The notes beneath the pieces were generated by a model, which saw nothing but the letters and a program-made list of their open reading frames with translations, had not been told where the DNA came from and did not search any database. Below, one piece after another: positions 4,568-8,080 of a stretch of DNA of 8,080 nucleotides (its first letter is position 1; each line of letters starts with the position of its first letter). The position numbers and the translations under genes were made by a program. The DNA comes from Caldifarciminota bacterium (GTDB lineage: Bacteria > Hydrothermota > Hydrothermia > LBFQ01 > DSFT01), in assembly GCA_015494735.1 (NCBI GenBank), contig WGAQ01000149.1:1-8080 (forward strand), in the 5' to 3' direction.

Positions 4568-6841
4568 TTGTCAGCATTCATGTGGCTATTCCTGACAGCC
4601 CAGGTCATCGGAGACGTTCAGGTTGAGGGTTTGAAGTACAGGCCTCAGGAAACTGCGAAGAGTTATCTCAAGGCATATCCGGGAAGACCTTTCTCACCCC
4701 TGATGTTCCGCACGTACGTGTACAACTTCTACAGGGCCGGCTTTCTGGACACCCTCCTGATTTACTCCAGCAGAAGGAACGATACGGTGGACCTCCTGAT
4801 AAAGGCAGTGGATGTCCCCAGCATAGTGGGATTCGATTTCAAGATTCAGAAGGTGAACTCCAAGGAGTTGAACGATAGCCTCCTGAAATTCTACAAGGGC
4901 CTTCCCGCCACCGATTACAACCTCTTCAAACTGAAAAAAGAGCTTACAGAATTCTACGAAAAGGCCGGTTATGTCAACACAGATATCAGATTGAGGACAG
5001 TGAAGGCGGGTCCTGCCGGAGTGAGGGTGGTGGTGGAGGGGAACGTGGGGGAAAAGTACAGGATAAAGAAAATCGTATTTCATGGAAACGAGAACATACC
5101 GGACCACACCCTCAGGAGCATAATGCAGAACAGGGAACTCAACTTCTGGAGAAAGGTCATACGGGGTGGATGGCTCTCCATGAAGAAGTTGAGGGAAGAC
5201 ATAAAGCGGATAGAGGAATTCTACCACGATAACGGATATCCGGATGCGGAGGTGGACAGTTTCAGGGTGATATATGACAGCAGGGATTACATGGCAACCA
5301 TCAACATATACATCACGGAGGGGCGGAAGAAGTACTTCGGTAATGTGGCTTTCGAGGGGAACGAGAAATTCTCAGACTCCACCCTGTATGGACTCATAAC
5401 CTTCAATAAACCTCCCGACATCCTGACAAGGGCCAAATACAGATTCGTGTACAAATTCCCCTATGACCCCAGAGCATACTCGCAGAAGAAGGTCATGGAA
5501 TCCCTACAGAACATATCCGGCCTCTATGCAGACAGCGGATACCTTTACGTTCAGGTCAATCCAGAGGAGAAGACGAGGGATTCCGTCATAGACATCACAT
5601 TCCACATAAAGGAAAACTGGAAGGTGAAGATACGGAAGGTCAACATCGTGAATAATCATCGCACATGGGAAGAGGTCATAAGGAGAGAACTCTTCGTCTT
5701 TCCCGGAGACTACTTCAACCGCAGCAAACTGATGCTGTCATACAGGAACCTGTATTATCTCAACTACTTCCAGAACATAGGGATAGACTTCAAACCCGTT
5801 CCGGAGGATTCCACCCAGGTGGACCTCGTGATAAAGGTGGAGGAGAAACCCACCGGACAGTTCGGAGGTGGAGCCAGTTATAGCCAGCTGGAGGGCTTCT
5901 TCGTCAACGCATCCATAAGGCAGCCCAACTTCATGGGGAGGGGATGGAATCTGTCCCTCCTGGTGGAGTATGGAATCTATCGCAAGAACTTCAGCCTTTC
6001 CTTCACGGACCCATGGTTCGGAGGGGAGCCCACCATGCTGGGAGGAAGCATATACAGCACATCCCGGTATCTCTACACCTTCAACCAGAGGAATACGGGG
6101 CTGTCCATCACCTATGGAAAGAGGCTGTGGAACGTCTTCTCGAAAATCAGCCTCAGGTACGCCCTCGAGTACATCAGCGTGAGCGATATAAGCCCCCTTT
6201 ACGAGGGAACTCCCTTCTACGACTTCTGGACCACCCACGAGAAGATTCTCCTGAGTTCCATAACCACCACTTTCACCTACGATACCAGAAACCGAATCTT
6301 CAACGCCAGCAGGGGATTCAAGGTGGAGGTCCCGTGGAAGGTGGCGGGAGGACCCCTGGGAGGGGACATAGGGTACACGAAGATACTTCCGGAATTCCAG
6401 ATTTACATCCCCCAGTACAGGGACAAAATCGTGGCGTGGACCAGAATCAACTGGGGAAGCATCTTCTCCATCCTGTATCCACAGCAGATTCCTCCGGATG
6501 AGTACTTCGCTCTGGGTGATGTGGGATACTTCGGACTGAGGGGATACGACCTCAGGAGCATAGGAACCCGGGTGGGAAAGACGGTTCTGGGTGGAAGACA
6601 CTTCTTCCGCTTCACCTTCGAAGAGCACTTCAGGGTAAACGACCAGCTCTACCTCCTGGCATTCTATGAGGCAGGAAATGCATGGTGGTCCCTGAAGACC
6701 GTGGACTTCACCAGACTGTACGATGCCGTGGGCGTGGGCTTTCGGGTGGAAGTTCCCATGCTGGGAGTCATGGGTTTCGACTTCGCCTACAGTCTGAAGA
6801 ACAGGGAGTGGAAGACCCACTTCCAGATGGGCTACTACTGA
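4568..6841 (+). CDS. bamA: BamA-type Omp85 outer-membrane assembly protein
   Basis: Central subunit of the beta-barrel assembly machinery, inserting outer-membrane proteins. 757 residues, close to E. coli BamA (810). Five POTRA domains follow the N-terminus: about 13-84, 85-163, 165-253, 255-350 and 352-427. Their starts are marked by strand motifs such as IGDVQVEGLKY, IKKIVFHGNENI, FGNVAFEGNEKF and KIRKVNIVNN. The 16-strand barrel spans about 430-757, with family motifs FTDPWFGG (479-486), TYDTRNRIFNASRGF (570-583), the loop-6 LRGYD (657-661; VRGF in E. coli), GNAWW (703-707) and an aromatic C-terminal strand ending GYY. Five POTRAs favour BamA over TamA. The start is TTG 4568, with GGAGAG 7 bases upstream, or ATG 4580. 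The signal peptide is very short and lacks Lys/Arg. Its last 7 bp overlap the convergent lipoprotein gene. No skp/ompH or other bam gene is in view. Confidence 0.92.
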   Translation: MSAFMWLFLTAQVIGDVQVEGLKYRPQETAKSYLKAYPGRPFSPLMFRTYVYNFYRAGFLDTLLIYSSRRNDTVDLLIKAVDVPSIVGFDFKIQKVNSKELNDSLLKFYKGLPATDYNLFKLKKELTEFYEKAGYVNTDIRLRTVKAGPAGVRVVVEGNVGEKYRIKKIVFHGNENIPDHTLRSIMQNRELNFWRKVIRGGWLSMKKLREDIKRIEEFYHDNGYPDAEVDSFRVIYDSRDYMATINIYITEGRKKYFGNVAFEGNEKFSDSTLYGLITFNKPPDILTRAKYRFVYKFPYDPRAYSQKKVMESLQNISGLYADSGYLYVQVNPEEKTRDSVIDITFHIKENWKVKIRKVNIVNNHRTWEEVIRRELFVFPGDYFNRSKLMLSYRNLYYLNYFQNIGIDFKPVPEDSTQVDLVIKVEEKPTGQFGGGASYSQLEGFFVNASIRQPNFMGRGWNLSLLVEYGIYRKNFSLSFTDPWFGGEPTMLGGSIYSTSRYLYTFNQRNTGLSITYGKRLWNVFSKISLRYALEYISVSDISPLYEGTPFYDFWTTHEKILLSSITTTFTYDTRNRIFNASRGFKVEVPWKVAGGPLGGDIGYTKILPEFQIYIPQYRDKIVAWTRINWGSIFSILYPQQIPPDEYFALGDVGYFGLRGYDLRSIGTRVGKTVLGGRHFFRFTFEEHFRVNDQLYLLAFYEAGNAWWSLKTVDFTRLYDAVGVGFRVEVPMLGVMGFDFAYSLKNREWKTHFQMGYY

Positions 6842-7266
6842 TGCTTCTTCTTCTCCCCTCCCGTGGTATCGGGGGCGGGAGGCACGTAATCGGGGTTCTT
6901 TATGAAGATTCGGATGGTGGAGGTATTATCGTAAACATCAGCCGATTCCACCTTAAGATTACTCCCCTTCCAGACGGTATCGACGGGAGTGTAATCGAAC
7001 AGGGTATCCAGAAGGAACGTCAGGGTCGTTTCCCTCACCATGGGCTTTATTTCCCCATACTTCCTGCCATCCGCGGACATCACCCTGACGAATTTCACAG
7101 GACTCTCGTCCTTCACGCTCACGGACAGGGTTATGGGGAATCCGGAGAATGAGGAGTCATAAACCACTTCCAGTACGGGGGGATTCATCTCCGGTTTTCC
7201 GGGAGGTGGCGCAATCTTTGCACAGGAAATCAGGAGGAGAGAAACCGCAACCCATGGAAATCTCAT
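6835..7266 (-). CDS. Small lipoprotein with Ig-like/beta-sandwich pattern (hypothetical)
   Basis: 143 residues starting at ATG 7264-7266. A short signal (MRFPWVAVSLLLISC) ends in the lipobox LISC with Cys15, so the mature protein should be lipidated and anchored to a membrane facing the periplasm. A Pro-rich linker (APPPGKPEMNPP) leads into alternating strands (VLEVVYD, FPITLSVSV, VKFVRVMSAD, TTLTFLLDTLFD, LKVESADVYDN, STIRIFIKN), resembling bacterial Ig-like or fibronectin-like domains. DVYDNTSTIRIFI is typical of the last strands. The C-terminus is low-complexity and charged (PPAPDTTGGEKKKHQ). I recognise no specific family. It ends 7 bp inside the convergent bamA gene; convergence gives no operon link, so a Bam accessory role would be speculation. 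Its leaderless-type promoter lies in the 56-bp gap shared with the divergent cysteine synthase gene. Confidence 0.75.
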   Translation of the reverse strand: MRFPWVAVSLLLISCAKIAPPPGKPEMNPPVLEVVYDSSFSGFPITLSVSVKDESPVKFVRVMSADGRKYGEIKPMVRETTLTFLLDTLFDYTPVDTVWKGSNLKVESADVYDNTSTIRIFIKNPDYVPPAPDTTGGEKKKHQ

Positions 7267-7272
7267 TGCGAA

Positions 7273-7278
7273 AGTTTA
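7273..7278 (-). promoter_or_regulatory. -10 box (TAAACT) of the lipoprotein gene, leaderless type
   Basis: The minus strand reads TGTAAACTTTCGCAATG. The first T is at 7278 and the A of ATG at 7266, exactly 12 bases, predicting transcription from the start codon itself. No Shine-Dalgarno is present between the box and the ATG. Confidence 0.5.
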
Positions 7279-7291
7279 CATTCCCCGGTGG

Positions 7292-7310
7292 AGAATCCTC
7301 CGGAGATTCT
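7292..7310. promoter_or_regulatory. Near-palindrome between the divergent lipoprotein and cysteine synthase promoters
   Basis: AGAAT-C-CTCCGGAG-ATTCT: a perfect 8-bp centre (7298-7305) with flanking AGAAT/ATTCT arms broken by one unpaired C at 7297. It sits where the upstream elements of both promoters would lie, so it could be an operator controlling both genes. A non-functional chance palindrome is equally possible. Confidence 0.3.
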
Positions 7311-7316
7311 TAAAAT
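7311..7316 (+). promoter_or_regulatory. -10 box (TAAAAT) of the cysteine synthase gene, leaderless type
   Basis: CTTAAAATTTACCCATG: the first T is at 7311 and the A of ATG at 7323, exactly 12 bases. The nearest GGAG (7302-7305) is 17 bases before the ATG, too far for a ribosome site and upstream of the predicted transcription start. No clear -35 is seen. Confidence 0.5.
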
Positions 7317-7322
7317 TTACCC

Positions 7323-8080
7323 ATGGACATCCTTCAACTGGCAGGGAACACCCCCATGGTGAATATAGAGGGCATATATGCTAAACTGGAAACCTACAAT
7401 CCCACCGGAAGCATAAAGGACCGGATGGCCGTCCATATAATCTCCAGAGCCATGGAAAGGGGTATCCTGAAACCGGGAATGGAAATCATAGAGGTCACCA
7501 GTGGCAACACAGGAATAGCCTTCGCCGCCATATCCGCCCGTCTGGGCCACAGATTCACCGCGATAATGCCGGAATTCGTGAGCAGGGAAAGGATAGAGAT
7601 GCTGAAACTGTTCGGAGCAAACGTCGTCCTGACACCCGCAGCTGAGGACATGGAAGGGGCGGTGCGGAGATACGAAGAGATGGTTAAGAATAGAAGGGAC
7701 GTGTTCCTTCCCAGGCAATTCGAGAATCCGGATAACATAGAAGCCCACAGACTGGGGACGGGGAGAGAAATCATAGAACAGATGGAGGGTCAACTGGATG
7801 CATTCGTCGCGGGAACGGGAACTGGCGGGACCCTCATAGGGGTGGCCCTTGCCCTCAGGGATGCGGGAATAGAAAGCCGCATAGTGGCCGTGGAACCTGC
7901 GGAATCCGCCGTCATATCGGGAAAGACCAGGATACCGGGAATGCACATGATTCAGGGAATCGGCGAGGGATTCGTTCCCCCGATAATCGAGAACAACCGC
8001 CATCTCATAGACGAAATCGTCGATATCCCGAGCAAAGATGCCATAGATATGAGCAAATTCATAGCCCGCAGATATGGACT
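7323..8080 (+). CDS. cysK: Cysteine synthase (O-acetylserine sulfhydrylase, CysK-like), 3' end outside the window
   Basis: Cytoplasmic fold-type II PLP enzyme that makes cysteine from O-acetylserine and sulfide, the last step of sulfur assimilation. 252 codons are visible with no stop; the family is about 300-310 residues, so roughly 50 are missing. The PLP lysine is K32 in NPTGSIKDR (26-34). The substrate-binding loop is TSGNTG (59-64), the PLP-phosphate loop GTGTGGT (164-170), and RQFENPDNIEAH (131-142) and IQGIGEGF (210-217) are CysK landmarks. The N-terminus is about 8-10 residues shorter than in typical CysK: LQLAGNTPMVNIEG runs straight into IYAKLE. Start ATG 7323-7325 is preceded by a leaderless-type promoter. 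Cystathionine beta-synthase-like and CysM-type enzymes share these motifs, so exact substrate preference is less certain than the family. Confidence 0.88.
   Translation, partial: MDILQLAGNTPMVNIEGIYAKLETYNPTGSIKDRMAVHIISRAMERGILKPGMEIIEVTSGNTGIAFAAISARLGHRFTAIMPEFVSRERIEMLKLFGANVVLTPAAEDMEGAVRRYEEMVKNRRDVFLPRQFENPDNIEAHRLGTGREIIEQMEGQLDAFVAGTGTGGTLIGVALALRDAGIESRIVAVEPAESAVISGKTRIPGMHMIQGIGEGFVPPIIENNRHLIDEIVDIPSKDAIDMSKFIARRYG

Noticed and set aside
5738..6820. A 360-codon open frame on the minus strand inside bamA
   Set aside because: Its product is rich in Gly, Pro, Val, Glu and His with no domain pattern, while the opposite strand encodes a complete Omp85 with all motifs. It is an antisense by-product of codon bias.
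7317..8003. A 228-codon minus-strand frame opposite cysK
   Set aside because: The plus strand carries a continuous cysteine synthase with PLP lysine and both binding loops; the antisense product shows no recognisable pattern.

Overview
The window looks like chromosome from a thermophile-like bacterium with two membranes. A complete five-POTRA BamA-type outer-membrane assembly protein and a lipobox protein argue for an outer membrane, which excludes archaea. Heavy use of AGG/AGA for arginine and ATA for isoleucine is typical of thermophiles. An uncultured lineage near WOR-3/Hydrothermae or another FCB-related phylum would fit, but that placement is a guess.

Layout, left to right. 1-875 (-): MFS drug/metabolite exporter, cut by the window edge. 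917-2530 (-): a three-cistron operon of an OLD/AAA_21-like ATPase and one or two tiny downstream proteins that may be one split TOPRIM/DUF4276-like partner; this is the most accessory-looking part. 2531-2847: intergenic, with two divergent promoters and possible remnants of a minus-strand gene. 2848-3240 (+): roadblock/LC7-like protein followed by a strong terminator. 3294-3761 (-): nickel superoxide dismutase with a signal peptide ending immediately before the HCxxPCxxY nickel hook. 3802-4392 (-): CPBP (CAAX-type) intramembrane protease, upstream of and co-directional with the Ni-SOD. 4568-6841 (+): bamA-like Omp85. 6835-7266 (-): small lipoprotein, overlapping bamA tail to tail. 7323-8080 (+): cysteine synthase, cut by the window edge.

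Two things stand out. The Ni-SOD seems designed for export, with its metal hook freed by signal-peptide removal rather than by a SodX protease, and it sits beside an intramembrane protease. Also, seven genes share a TTAAA(C/A)TT promoter block just upstream of the coding start; in three the first T of the -10 is exactly 12 bases before the A of ATG, so those transcripts should be leaderless. Ni-SOD is the exception, with a perfect Shine-Dalgarno sequence.

Except for the ATPase operon and perhaps CPBP/Ni-SOD, the genes alternate in strand and look like single-gene units.
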